Shown here one piece after another: positions 51,155 through 59,879 of a stretch of DNA of 64,000 nucleotides (position 1 is its first letter; every line of letters starts with the position of its first letter). Under the pieces are notes generated by a model that was given only the letters and a program-made list of their open reading frames with translations, did no database searches and had not been told where the DNA came from. Position numbers and translations under genes: made by a program. Origin of the DNA: JAHBNG01 sp039028975. GTDB taxonomy: Bacteria; Chloroflexota; Anaerolineae; Caldilineales; Caldilineaceae. The DNA lies in contig JBCCHB010000004.1 of the NCBI GenBank assembly GCA_039028975.1, positions 1 through 64,000 on the forward strand, in the 5' to 3' direction.

Positions 51155-52195
51155 ATGACAACAGCGAATCTTTTTATTTCAGGCACGATTACAGAATCTT
51201 GGCGTGCGAAGTTGGCCCACGGATTTACCATTGATTATGTGGATCGCAGTCACCTGAACGCCAATCTGGGTGTCGATGAACTGCGCCAAAGAGTGGCCAA
51301 TGCCCATGTTCTGATCACTGAACTGGATGAGATCGACGCGCAGATATTGGATCATGCATCGAATCTGGCGGCTATTGTTGATTGCCGGGCCGCGGTTGTG
51401 AATATTGATATAAAGCGAGCAACTGAGCTAGGCATAGCCGTGATGAATACTCCTGGACGCAACTGCGAAGCCGTGGCCGACCTCACCGTTGCGCTCATGG
51501 TGATGTCATTGCGCAAAGTCGAGACAGCTATGCACAATCTGCGTGCCAATCGTTGGCAGGAGCTGGGCAAGGTTCAAACCTACATTAACCACCGCGGCCA
51601 CGAGATGCCCGGCAAGCAGATCGGGTTGATCGGCCTGGGCGCGGTTGGCCGCGCTGTAGCCAAACGGCTGACCGGTTTTGATGTCCAGATTTTGGGGTAC
51701 GATCCATTTGTCAAGGCGGAGGATCTGGCTTCATTGGACATTGAACTGGTTGCTCTGGAGTCGCTCTTACGAGCGTCGGATATTGTCTCGCTTCACGCCC
51801 CTGTAACGGCCGCAACCCGCAGCATGATAGGCACAGAAGCCCTAAACTGGATGAAGCCCTCGTCATATTTGATTAACACGGCACGGGCCGATCTGGTAGA
51901 TGAATCCGCCATGATTACAGCACTCAAAGAGAACGTGATTGCTGGGGCAGCCCTTGACGTTTTCCATGAGGAACCAGTCGAGCTGATGAATCCCCTCTTT
52001 GCCCAGCCCAATGTGATCGCATTGCCCCACATCGGCGGAGCAACCTACGAGGTGGTCGAACATCAATCACGGCTTGCATATAGCGCACTGCATGGGCTAC
52101 TCGCCGGCAAGCCCTATAACGTTGTCAATCAGGAGGCGTTTAGCACGGCACAGGCCCGCTTAGGCGCGTTGGGGATCGAGCTACCCTCAGCCTAA
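51155..52195 (+). CDS. D-isomer-specific 2-hydroxyacid dehydrogenase
   Basis: The product is 346 residues from ATG 51155; the frame is open to GTG 51107 but without RBS. It is an NAD-dependent oxidoreductase of the phosphoglycerate-dehydrogenase superfamily: Rossmann motif IGLIGLGAVGRAVAKRL, INTARADLVDESAM (catalytic Arg), EEP in DVFHEEPVELMNP and the active-site His in ALPHIGGAT. There is no ACT domain, so it is not a typical serine-biosynthesis enzyme. Its place between kinase and RuBisCO-like protein suggests oxidation or reduction of a phosphorylated hydroxyacid in the same catabolic route (inference). Confidence 0.88.
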   Translation: MTTANLFISGTITESWRAKLAHGFTIDYVDRSHLNANLGVDELRQRVANAHVLITELDEIDAQILDHASNLAAIVDCRAAVVNIDIKRATELGIAVMNTPGRNCEAVADLTVALMVMSLRKVETAMHNLRANRWQELGKVQTYINHRGHEMPGKQIGLIGLGAVGRAVAKRLTGFDVQILGYDPFVKAEDLASLDIELVALESLLRASDIVSLHAPVTAATRSMIGTEALNWMKPSSYLINTARADLVDESAMITALKENVIAGAALDVFHEEPVELMNPLFAQPNVIALPHIGGATYEVVEHQSRLAYSALHGLLAGKPYNVVNQEAFSTAQARLGALGIELPSA

Positions 52196-52487
52196 GGAAC
52201 AACTATCTTGATAGATTAGAGCCATATTCGGTCACTTTTGTATAATAGAGCGATGGAAGCCGTGGCCGCTGATTTGCTCCTTACATCTTTATCCGTATAT
52301 CGTTGAACCATACATTGTCTGGCAACATTAGCATTTGCACCAACGATGGCCATATGGCTATCACGCCACCCAGCATCTCGTACAACCCTATGGGGCCAGG
52401 ACAGATTGCCATCGTCGATTTGAACGGAAACGTTCCAACTCGGTGAGCCAATCAAATTCAGTGACGAACAATGTCAAGATAGTCTAA
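52196..52487. promoter_or_regulatory. Intergenic upstream of the SorC regulator
   Basis: A short minus-strand frame (52216-52455) shows no family and is not called. The region likely carries the regulator's promoter. A TTGTATAATAGAGCG-like AT-rich block at 52238-52252 could be part of it. Confidence 0.3.
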
Positions 52488-53525
52488 ATGTTTATGCAAA
52501 AAAGTAATGCAAGTATAAAAGACTCGGCGCTTTCTTCTGAGCGTCAACTATTAGGTCGAGTCTGCTGGCTCTACTATATGGAGTCGTTGACCCACAAAGA
52601 GATCGCAAATCGTCTTGGGTTTTCCAGAGTAAAAGTGACGCGGCTGCTTCAACAGGCCAGAGAGCAGGGGATGGTTCAAATAAATATTGACACCGAGCAG
52701 CCCCAATTCCTGCAGCTAGAACACACGCTTTGTCGGACCTTCGGGCTTCAGGATGCCGTGGTTGTAATGGAAGCGGAACAAGGCCCTCTCCTCTATCGGG
52801 CGCTGGCCAATGGTGCCGCTAGTTGGCTGTCGTCTCGGCTCAAGCCAGATATGCTCATCGGTCTAAGTCTGGGGCGCACTCTGTCTTACTTGCCGGAAGC
52901 ATTTCAAAACCAGATGCGCTTCCAAAGCCCAGAACCAATTGACTGTGCCTTTACCGAACTCATGGGGGGGGCATCTGAAGAGGGACGCGGCTTTGCCTCA
53001 TATAGTACCGTCTCCCGTATGGCAGAACTCACTGGCGGTCAAGCTCATTACATCTATGCCCCTACCGTCGTTTCCAGTCCCGAGTTACGCAAGTTGCTTG
53101 TACAAGAGAATGCGGTCTCGCAAGCGCTCGAGCGGGCACGTAGCTGTGACATTGCGTTACAGAGCGTCGGTGCCCTAGATGACGAAGCATTGCTCTACCA
53201 ATCGGGCTATCTTACCGATACTGATATGGCTCTCATGCAAGAGGCTGGAGCCATTGGCAACATTCTCAACCACTTTGTAGATGCACAGGGGCAGCTTATC
53301 CCCAATCCGCTTGAGGAGCGTTGTATCGGCCTATCGCTGGACGACATTGGGCAAATCCCCCTCAGCGTATGTATTGCTGGTGGTCCAACCAAAGCCGGGT
53401 TGATCCGAGCCTCACTCGAAAGTAGGCTCTTCAACGTCCTAATTACGGATGCCACCACAGCCCAATCCATCCTGGAGAGCGCACGAGTCACTAATCGGTA
53501 TCCCAATGGGAACTCTGGCCACTAA
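52488..53525 (+). CDS. SorC/DeoR-type transcriptional regulator
   Basis: The product is 345 residues. The N-terminal HTH reads YMESLTHKEIANRLGFSRVKVTRLLQQAREQGMVQI (about 30-67). The rest is the SorC sugar-binding domain (about 75-340): VVMEAEQGPLLYRALANGAASWL, MLIGLSLGRTL, and CIAGGPTKAGLIRASLES near the end. Members bind a phosphorylated sugar effector. It sits 9 nt before the RuBisCO-like gene, so it probably controls the whole kinase to E2 cluster and responds to a product of the kinase (inference). Confidence 0.88.
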   Translation: MFMQKSNASIKDSALSSERQLLGRVCWLYYMESLTHKEIANRLGFSRVKVTRLLQQAREQGMVQINIDTEQPQFLQLEHTLCRTFGLQDAVVVMEAEQGPLLYRALANGAASWLSSRLKPDMLIGLSLGRTLSYLPEAFQNQMRFQSPEPIDCAFTELMGGASEEGRGFASYSTVSRMAELTGGQAHYIYAPTVVSSPELRKLLVQENAVSQALERARSCDIALQSVGALDDEALLYQSGYLTDTDMALMQEAGAIGNILNHFVDAQGQLIPNPLEERCIGLSLDDIGQIPLSVCIAGGPTKAGLIRASLESRLFNVLITDATTAQSILESARVTNRYPNGNSGH

Positions 53526-53534
53526 AACGCTCAT

Positions 53535-54761
53535 ATGAAGAATGCAAGTGATCGGTCTTCGAACAACCTACAGACATACCGACCACTCGATCAAATAGGA
53601 GCAAAACGCAACGCAATGCTACCATCCCACGTAACGTTAGACCTTTCTGGCATCCGCTTTTCTGTTGATTACCGTATTTTGGGGAATGCCGAAGAAGCAC
53701 ACGCCAAAGCCCAAGGCATCTGTGTCGAGCAGACCATCGAATTCCCGCCAGAGCTTGTGCCAGCCGGGGATATTGAAGATCAGATTATCGGCCAGATCAC
53801 CAACCTGATCGACCATGACGGCGATGTTTGTACCGTTACCATCAGCTATGCCGTCGAGACCTCCGGCTACGAGCTAACCCAACTGCTCAACGTCATCTTT
53901 GGCAACACGAGCATCCAACCCGGTATCCGCGTCGAGCGTCTGGAACTGCCTGATGAACTGCTACAAGCTTTCAACGGCCCTCGCTTTGGTTGTGATGGAC
54001 TGCGCGACTATCTGAGCATACTAGAGCGGCCCCTATTGTGTGGTGCCATCAAACCCATGGGTTTACCTCTGACAGAACTGGCCCGGTGCGTCTACGACTT
54101 TGCCATCGGCGGCATCGACATTATCAAAGACGATCATGGCTTGGCAGACCAGAGCTTTGCGCCTTTTGAGGAACGGGTGCGGCTCTGCTCCGACGCCGTT
54201 GCCAAGGCCAATGCAGAGACGGGCCAAAAGGCTATCTACATGCCCAACATCACCGCACCTGCAGATCAGATTCTGGAGAAGGCGCTGTGGGCCAAAAGTG
54301 CCGGTGCTGGCGGTTTCCTCATCGCCCCCGGCTTAAGCGGCTTTGATGCTATTCGCATGTTGGCCAACGATGAGCGCCTCCAGCTACCGATCATGATGCA
54401 CCCCGCCTTTATTGGCAGCCACACGACCAGTCCAAACAACGGACTTTCCCATTACCTGCTTTACGGACAACTCGCCCGTTTGGCTGGTGCCGATGCGACC
54501 ATCTTCCCCAACTTTGGTGGCCGCTTCTCATTTAGTAAAGAAGAGTGCATCAGCATTGCTAAAGGGACTTCGGTAGAGATGGGTCACCTCAAACCCATCT
54601 TCCCAACGCCAGGTGGTGGCATGAGCGTGGAAAGAGCGCCCGAATTGCTGGAAGTCTATGGCCGCGAGCTAATTCTGCTCGTTGGCGGCGGACTCTTCCG
54701 AAATAGTCCAGATATTGCTCAGAATTGCCGAGAATTCCGCACGCTGGCTGAGGGATTCTAG
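53535..54761 (+). CDS. RuBisCO-like protein (form IV)
   Basis: The product is 408 residues from ATG 53535; ATG 53616 is an alternative. It shares the large-subunit fold: GAIKPMGLP with Lys 173 (position of K175) and GGIDIIKDDHGLADQ with Lys 198 (the carbamylated K201 position), Asp 200 and His 201 in place of Glu204. PNFGGRFSF and PTPGGGMSVERAPEL follow. The bona fide carboxylase set is not kept, so CO2 fixation is not expected. RuBisCO-like enzymes of this kind act as enolases, isomerases or decarboxylases/transcarboxylases on sugar-acid phosphates, including 3-oxo-isoapionate 4-phosphate. With kinase, hydroxyacid dehydrogenase and SorC neighbours, a sugar-acid role is most likely. Confidence 0.88.
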   Translation: MKNASDRSSNNLQTYRPLDQIGAKRNAMLPSHVTLDLSGIRFSVDYRILGNAEEAHAKAQGICVEQTIEFPPELVPAGDIEDQIIGQITNLIDHDGDVCTVTISYAVETSGYELTQLLNVIFGNTSIQPGIRVERLELPDELLQAFNGPRFGCDGLRDYLSILERPLLCGAIKPMGLPLTELARCVYDFAIGGIDIIKDDHGLADQSFAPFEERVRLCSDAVAKANAETGQKAIYMPNITAPADQILEKALWAKSAGAGGFLIAPGLSGFDAIRMLANDERLQLPIMMHPAFIGSHTTSPNNGLSHYLLYGQLARLAGADATIFPNFGGRFSFSKEECISIAKGTSVEMGHLKPIFPTPGGGMSVERAPELLEVYGRELILLVGGGLFRNSPDIAQNCREFRTLAEGF

Positions 54762-54839
54762 CCTTAACGGATTTGATATCCATACGCTAGAGAGGTTCCA
54801 CCTGAGACCACTAAGAGGTATATTCTCACGCATGGAAAA

Positions 54840-54872
54840 GAACACGGACGAGTAAATCAATCGTCCGCGTTC
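54840..54872 (+). terminator. Probable terminator after the RuBisCO-like gene
   Basis: GAACACGGACG (54840-54850) pairs with CGTCCGCGTTC (54862-54872) at 10 of 11 positions, loop 11 nt, followed by CTTTCGCTT. The T-run is weak, but location 79 nt after the stop fits. Confidence 0.5.
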
Positions 54873-54981
54873 CTTTCGCTTGGTGAGAAAATGAAAAGTT
54901 GACTCAAACGCATAAACTTTCGGATCTCAAGCCATCAAATCGCATGGAAGCAAACCGTCTCTATTTCAAAGACAATCAAAT

Positions 54982-55110
54982 CATTTCAACATTGTTTGGG
55001 CGGGCAGGATTGCAGAAGCCTATGTGGGCGACTACGAATTTAAGCACAGCTTTAGCGTCGTCATCGCAGATGTTCCGTTACCTGAAATCATTGGCGCTGA
55101 GATTGGATAA
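54982..55110 (+). pseudogene. C-terminal gene fragment of unknown family
   Basis: An open frame reads HFNIVWAGRIAEAYVGDYEF, then KHSFSVVIADVPLPEI and a stop 3 nt before the oxidoreductase start. It has protein-like composition but no start codon or RBS, so it is probably the tail of a lost gene. No family recognised. Confidence 0.3.
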
Positions 55111-55113
55111 GAG

Positions 55114-57264
55114 ATGAACGAACAACTAAAATCTCAGATTCAGGGTGTTTGCCCCCACGATTGCCCAGACACTTGTGGCCTTATTACTCACGTAAAAGAG
55201 GGTCTGGTTGTTAAAGTGGAAGGGGATCCTGATCACCCAACCACCCAAGGATGGCTCTGTGCCAAAGTCCGCCCTTATCCCAATTTTGTGAACCATCCGG
55301 ATCGGTTAATGCACCCACTGCGGCGGCGTGGACCAAAGGGGTCGGGCCAGTGGGAGCGGATTAGCTGGACAGAGGCGCTCACTGAAATTGGCAGACGCTG
55401 GCGGCAGCTCATCGATGAGTATGGCGCCGAAGCGATCCTACCCTACAGCTTTAGCGGCACGTTGGGCCTCATCCAAATGAGCGTGGCCAGTGGCCGGTTT
55501 TGGAATCGGCTTGGGGCCAGCTTTCTGGAACGCACCATCTGTAGCGTAGCCGCCAAGCAGGCCGTCAGAGCTACGTTGGGAGCGCGGTGGGCACCTCCCT
55601 ATGAGCATGTAGAATCGAGCAACCTTGTGCTGATTTGGGGACACAATCCAGTGAGCAGTTCCCCTCACTTTATGCCATTTCTCAAGCGCGCCCAGCGCCA
55701 AGGCTGTGAGGTCATTGTGATTGATCCCCGCCGCACGCGAACGGCCAAGGGGGCCGATCTGCACGTTGCCCTTATCCCTGGAACAGATGCCGCGCTCGCC
55801 CTGGGCATGGCCTACCTTATAGTGGAAAACGGATGGCACAACGAAGCGTGGCTGAACCAATATACGGTAGGCTGGCCCCAATTCAAAGAGCGTCTGGCTG
55901 ACTATCCCCTCGGACGCGTGGCCCAGATCACCGGCGTTGACGAGGAGGTGATCGTTGATTTGGCGCGGCAATACGCATCAACCACGCCTGCGCTCATCAA
56001 AATTCTGGATGGTGTTCAGCGCAACCTGAATGGCGGTCAAGGCGTTCGGGCCATCTGTGCGTTGCCAGCCTTGACAGGGCAGTATGGCGTATATGGTGGT
56101 GGATTATCCTACAACACGGCCGATTACATCAAATGGGATCTGGATGTTGTCAACAAATGGTCCAAGTCTCCAGCGCCCGGTCGCAGCGTCAACATGAACC
56201 GTCTGGGGGCTGCGCTGACGGGGGAGATCACCGATCCGCCCATCAAGAGTCTTTTCGTCTTTGGATCGAATCCGGCAACCACATCGCCGAACACCCAACA
56301 GATCATACAAGGCTTGCAGCGAGAGGATCTCTTTACGGTGGTGCATGAACTCTTCATGACTGACACCGCTGAATACGCGGACATCGTCTTGCCGGCCACG
56401 TCTCAAATGGAGCAAGTGGATCTGCATCGAGGCACCGGCCATACAGTATTAAAGTACAACAGGCCCGCGATTGCACCAAAGGGAGAGTGCAAAAGCAACT
56501 GGGATGTGATGCGGCTGCTGGCCGAAACGATGGGCTTTACCGAACCGTGGCTCTTCGACACAGCAGATGATATTATTGATGAAATGGTAACCACCTTGGC
56601 CCAATCCGCGCCTGCATTTGCCAACCTAACCCTAGAGCGCTTGAAGAGTGAAGGTGCCATTTCCATAGAATTCCCCCAAATCGTACCCTTCGCCGACGGT
56701 CATTTTCCTACCCCAAGCGGTAAGGTTGAACTCTATTGCGAGCAACTGGCCGGGCATGGGCTGGATCCGTTGCCGGTATGGATGGGCCAGGAAGACGCTG
56801 GCACCCCGAGTGGACCAAGAGCGGAGGCACTATTGCTGGTTTCGGCAGCAGCCCATCACTTTGTTTCCAGCAGCTTTGCCAATGTGGATGGATTGCTGGC
56901 GCGCGAGGGTAAACCATTTGTGGAGTTGAATCCGCGGGATGCCAGAGCCAGAAACATTCAAAGTGGCGATCTGGTTTGTGTGTTCAATGGCCGTGGCTCT
57001 TGTCATCTGGAGGCCAAAGTGACAGATGATATTCGGCCTGGGGTCGCGGCATCCCCCAAAGGGCATTGGTCAAATTTCGATCCATTTGCAAAACATAAAA
57101 ATGGCCATCGCGTCGGTCGTAACATCAATTGGACAACACCGGATGCATTGGCCGATATGGCCGGACAAAGCACCTTTCATAGCAATCTTGTCTGGATTTC
57201 CAAAGTATCAGCAGAGCTCAGTCCAGTAGGAACGCCTCGTGCCACACGTAGGCGTGCTAAATGA
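55114..57264 (+). CDS. Molybdopterin oxidoreductase (DMSO reductase family)
   Basis: The product is 716 residues. An N-terminal Fe4S4 site comes from CPHDCPDTC (Cys 13, 17, 21) and Cys 49 in GWLCAKV. Then the MGD-binding domains: FSGTLGLIQMSVASG, LVLIWGHNPVSSSPH, VIVIDPRRTRTAKGADLH, PGTDAALALGMA, FVFGSNPATTSPNT and the C-terminal molydop_binding region VELNPRDARARNIQSGDLV. The Mo ligand could be the Cys in ERTICSVAA (around residue 147), but I cannot fix it. No Tat signal, so a cytoplasmic enzyme is likely. The type is nearest formate or thiosulfate-like members; the substrate is unknown. The last bases overlap the cupin frame. Confidence 0.9.
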   Translation: MNEQLKSQIQGVCPHDCPDTCGLITHVKEGLVVKVEGDPDHPTTQGWLCAKVRPYPNFVNHPDRLMHPLRRRGPKGSGQWERISWTEALTEIGRRWRQLIDEYGAEAILPYSFSGTLGLIQMSVASGRFWNRLGASFLERTICSVAAKQAVRATLGARWAPPYEHVESSNLVLIWGHNPVSSSPHFMPFLKRAQRQGCEVIVIDPRRTRTAKGADLHVALIPGTDAALALGMAYLIVENGWHNEAWLNQYTVGWPQFKERLADYPLGRVAQITGVDEEVIVDLARQYASTTPALIKILDGVQRNLNGGQGVRAICALPALTGQYGVYGGGLSYNTADYIKWDLDVVNKWSKSPAPGRSVNMNRLGAALTGEITDPPIKSLFVFGSNPATTSPNTQQIIQGLQREDLFTVVHELFMTDTAEYADIVLPATSQMEQVDLHRGTGHTVLKYNRPAIAPKGECKSNWDVMRLLAETMGFTEPWLFDTADDIIDEMVTTLAQSAPAFANLTLERLKSEGAISIEFPQIVPFADGHFPTPSGKVELYCEQLAGHGLDPLPVWMGQEDAGTPSGPRAEALLLVSAAAHHFVSSSFANVDGLLAREGKPFVELNPRDARARNIQSGDLVCVFNGRGSCHLEAKVTDDIRPGVAASPKGHWSNFDPFAKHKNGHRVGRNINWTTPDALADMAGQSTFHSNLVWISKVSAELSPVGTPRATRRRAK

Positions 57265-57320
57265 ACCGTTGCGACCTACTGGGTATAGAGAGAGCTTGGA
57301 TAGATAACAAGGAGACAACA

Positions 57321-57773
57321 ATGGGCGTAGTCCATAAATTTAAACGAGATGATAACGATTCATTCGACTGGGAAGGGCAGCGCTACTTTGAGTACGGCTC
57401 GCGTCCCGATGTGTCTGATGGTGCCACAGTACGCTGGTTGATTGGCGCGGCCGAACAATCTGAAGCCTTTGCCATGCGTTACTTTGAGATCACCCCAGGT
57501 GGCCATTCTGCACCCGAAGATCACCCATATGAACATGGTGTCATGGTTGTGCGAGGGCGCGCCAAAGTGGTATTGGGTGATGAAGAACACGAAGTCGAGG
57601 CAAACGATATTGTGTATGTGCCTTCTGACGAGCACCACCAATTTATTAACCTCAACGATGATGAACCCTTTGGCTTTCTCTGCGTTGTTCCTGCTCACCG
57701 CACCAAAAAGAGCGGGCGGGAGGTTTATGCAGAGTCAGATATTTTTACCGAGTATTTACCGGAGAAGAAGTAA
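57321..57773 (+). CDS. Cupin-domain protein
   Basis: The product is 150 residues from ATG 57321 (AAGGAGACAACA precedes it), the longer frame being rejected. Cupin motif 1 is GGHSAPEDHPYEHGVMVVRGRA, with a metal-ligand set of His and Glu. Motif 2 is YVPSDEHHQFINLNDDEPFGFL. Small cupins of this type bind Mn, Zn or Fe and may be enzymes (isomerase, dioxygenase) or sensors. It follows the molybdenum enzyme by 56 nt and precedes the oxoacid dehydrogenase genes, so it is likely part of that pathway. Confidence 0.85.
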   Translation: MGVVHKFKRDDNDSFDWEGQRYFEYGSRPDVSDGATVRWLIGAAEQSEAFAMRYFEITPGGHSAPEDHPYEHGVMVVRGRAKVVLGDEEHEVEANDIVYVPSDEHHQFINLNDDEPFGFLCVVPAHRTKKSGREVYAESDIFTEYLPEKK

Positions 57774-57821
57774 TCAGTGATCAGTAGTCAGTGAAAAGTG
57801 AACAGTCACCGATTAACGAGT

Positions 57822-57845
57822 TACCGATGTACCGACCTACCGTTC
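57822..57845 (+). repeat. Three 8-bp tandem repeats before E1 alpha
   Basis: TACCGATG, TACCGACC, TACCGTTC in a row. They are included in the long frame upstream of the E1 start, which supports using the GTG at 57866 instead. Confidence 0.7.
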
Positions 57846-57865
57846 ACCATTTAGGACTTATTCAC

Positions 57866-58867
57866 GTGGCAACCACAAAAACAAAACGAAAAAAGACGTT
57901 AAATCACAAACAACTTGTCAAAAAACTTGGTGTGGACAAAACCCGCTCCATGCTGCTAGATATGATGACGATTCGGGCATTTGAGGAAAAGGCCCAAGAG
58001 CTATATGAAAAAGGGTTAACCTGGGGAACAATGCACCTCTCCATCGGTCAGGAAGGAACTGCGGTTGGTGCGTCGACGGCCTTAACCAAAGATGATTATC
58101 TGCTCAACACCCATCGCGGTCACGGCCACTGCTTAGCTTGGGGAAGTGAACCCAATCTGATGATGGCTGAATTCATGGGTAAAGAGACGGGTTACTGCCG
58201 AGGTCGGGGTGGCTCCATGCATATTGCAGATGTAGATGCCAACAACTTAGGAGCCAACGGAATTGTGGCAGGCGGTGTCCCCACGGCAGTTGGCGTAGGC
58301 TTGAGCATACGCGCCCGTAAGACCGACCAGGTTTGTATGGTCGTCTTTGGCGATGGTGCGGCCAACACAGGCGCCTTTCATGAGGCGCTGAACATGGCCA
58401 GCATCTGGGATCTGCCCGTAGTTTTTCTATGCGAAAACAATCAGTATGCCATGTCCATGTCCTTCCAAAAAGCCTTTAACATTGAACGCGTAAGTGAAAG
58501 GGCCGCTGCTTATAACATAGCTGGTGAATCCGTCGATGGCAACGACGTACTGGCCGTCTATGATGCTGTAGAACGGGCAAGGAAACGGGCCGTGGAAGGT
58601 GATGGACCGACCCTCTTAGAGTGCTTAACCTATCGCTATCGCGGTCACTCGCGCAGCGATCGCCAAGCCTATCGTACTCGCGATGAAGTAAAAGAATGGC
58701 AAGAGAAAGATCCCATTCCCCGCTTTGCGTCTGTGATGGGATGGAAAGATGCCCAAGTTACCGAACTTCGAGCCGAAGCGCAGAAGATTATTGACGCTGC
58801 GGTTGTCTTTGCTGAGGCAAGCCCAGAGCCAGACGTCACCACAGTGATGGAGGGCGTTTATGCCTAG
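57866..58867 (+). CDS. 2-oxoacid dehydrogenase E1 component, alpha subunit
   Basis: The product is 333 residues from GTG 57866 (AGGA upstream; the frame open to 57791 is made of tandem repeats). The TPP motif GDGAANTGAFHEALNMASIWDLPVVFLCENN is complete. HRGHGHCLAWG, GGSMHIADVDANNLGANGIV and the phospho-loop-like YRYRGHSRSD are also seen. The family decarboxylates a 2-oxoacid (pyruvate, branched or acetoin-type) with TPP. It looks closest to AcoA/PdhA types. It shares an operon with the beta subunit (8-nt overlap) and E2. Confidence 0.9.
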   Translation: MATTKTKRKKTLNHKQLVKKLGVDKTRSMLLDMMTIRAFEEKAQELYEKGLTWGTMHLSIGQEGTAVGASTALTKDDYLLNTHRGHGHCLAWGSEPNLMMAEFMGKETGYCRGRGGSMHIADVDANNLGANGIVAGGVPTAVGVGLSIRARKTDQVCMVVFGDGAANTGAFHEALNMASIWDLPVVFLCENNQYAMSMSFQKAFNIERVSERAAAYNIAGESVDGNDVLAVYDAVERARKRAVEGDGPTLLECLTYRYRGHSRSDRQAYRTRDEVKEWQEKDPIPRFASVMGWKDAQVTELRAEAQKIIDAAVVFAEASPEPDVTTVMEGVYA

Positions 58868-59876
58868 CAATGGTACCCAGAATGGAGCTGTCCGCGAGGT
58901 AACCTACGTTGAGGCTTTGCGTGAGGCCCTGGACCAGAAGATGGCCATAGATGAGCGGGTCTTTATTATTGGCGAAGATGTAGGCGTCTATGGAGGGGCC
59001 TTTGGCGTCTCAGCTGGCTTGGTCGATAAATATGGTACAGAGCGGGTGATAGATACACCCATTTCAGAAGCGGCCATTGCCGGTGCATGTGTGGGCGCGG
59101 CGGTCACAGGAATGCGGCCAGTGGGTGAGATTCAGTTCATGGACTTTGTAACCATCAGTATGGAGCAGTTGGTCTTACAAGCGGCCAAGATGCGCTTTAT
59201 GTTTGGCGGCAAAGCAACCGTCCCTTTTGTATTGCGCATGCCTAGTGGCTCTGGCACCGGCGCGGCAGCCCAACATTCTCAAAGCCTAGAGAATTGGTTT
59301 GTCCATATCCCCGGGTTGAAGGTAGTCATGCCCAGCTCGCCCTACGATGCCAAGGGGCTATTGCTGGCGGCAATTGAAGATCCCAATCCGGTCATCTTTG
59401 TAGAGCATAAATTACTATATCGCACGAAAGGCCCAGTTCCCGAGGAGATGTACGAAGTGCCGCTGAGCCAGAGCAACGTGGTGCGCGAAGGTAGTGATCT
59501 AACCGTAGTCGCCACCTCCATTATGGTCGCCCGTGCCCTGGAGGCAGCCGATGCTTTAGCCGAAGAAGGGATCGAGCTAGAGATTGTTGACCCACGCACG
59601 CTTAGTCCGCTGGATGATCAGCCCATCATTGACTCGGTTGTCAAGACAGGCAAGGCCATGGTGGTTCATGAGGCCGTGCGCAACGGTGGCTTTGGCGGGG
59701 AAGTGGTAGCCCGCATCTCTGAAAGTACAGCCTTTGATTACCTGGACGCGCCGATCCGCCGTCTGGCAGGCCTCAACATCCCCATTCCTTATAATCGGAA
59801 TTTGGAGCAGGCAGCGGTTCCCCAGGTTGAAGATATTATTGATGAGGCGCGTAAGCTCGTTCAGGGGGTCTACTGA
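58860..59876 (+). CDS. 2-oxoacid dehydrogenase E1 component, beta subunit
   Basis: The product is 338 residues, starting inside the last codons of the alpha gene. Conserved blocks: EDVGVYGGAFGVSAGL, RVIDTPISEAAIAGACVGAAVTGMRPVGEIQFMDF, QHSQSLENWF with the His loop, VMPSSPYDAKGLL and the C-terminal VDPRTLSPLD with GGFGGEVVARI. Typical E1b length. It forms an a2b2 heterotetramer with the alpha subunit. Confidence 0.92.
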   Translation: MPSNGTQNGAVREVTYVEALREALDQKMAIDERVFIIGEDVGVYGGAFGVSAGLVDKYGTERVIDTPISEAAIAGACVGAAVTGMRPVGEIQFMDFVTISMEQLVLQAAKMRFMFGGKATVPFVLRMPSGSGTGAAAQHSQSLENWFVHIPGLKVVMPSSPYDAKGLLLAAIEDPNPVIFVEHKLLYRTKGPVPEEMYEVPLSQSNVVREGSDLTVVATSIMVARALEAADALAEEGIELEIVDPRTLSPLDDQPIIDSVVKTGKAMVVHEAVRNGGFGGEVVARISESTAFDYLDAPIRRLAGLNIPIPYNRNLEQAAVPQVEDIIDEARKLVQGVY

Positions 59877-59879
59877 GCT

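Noticed and set aside
57791..57865. N-terminal extension of E1 alpha
   Set aside because: It is made of tandem repeats; GTG 57866 with upstream AGGA is more likely.
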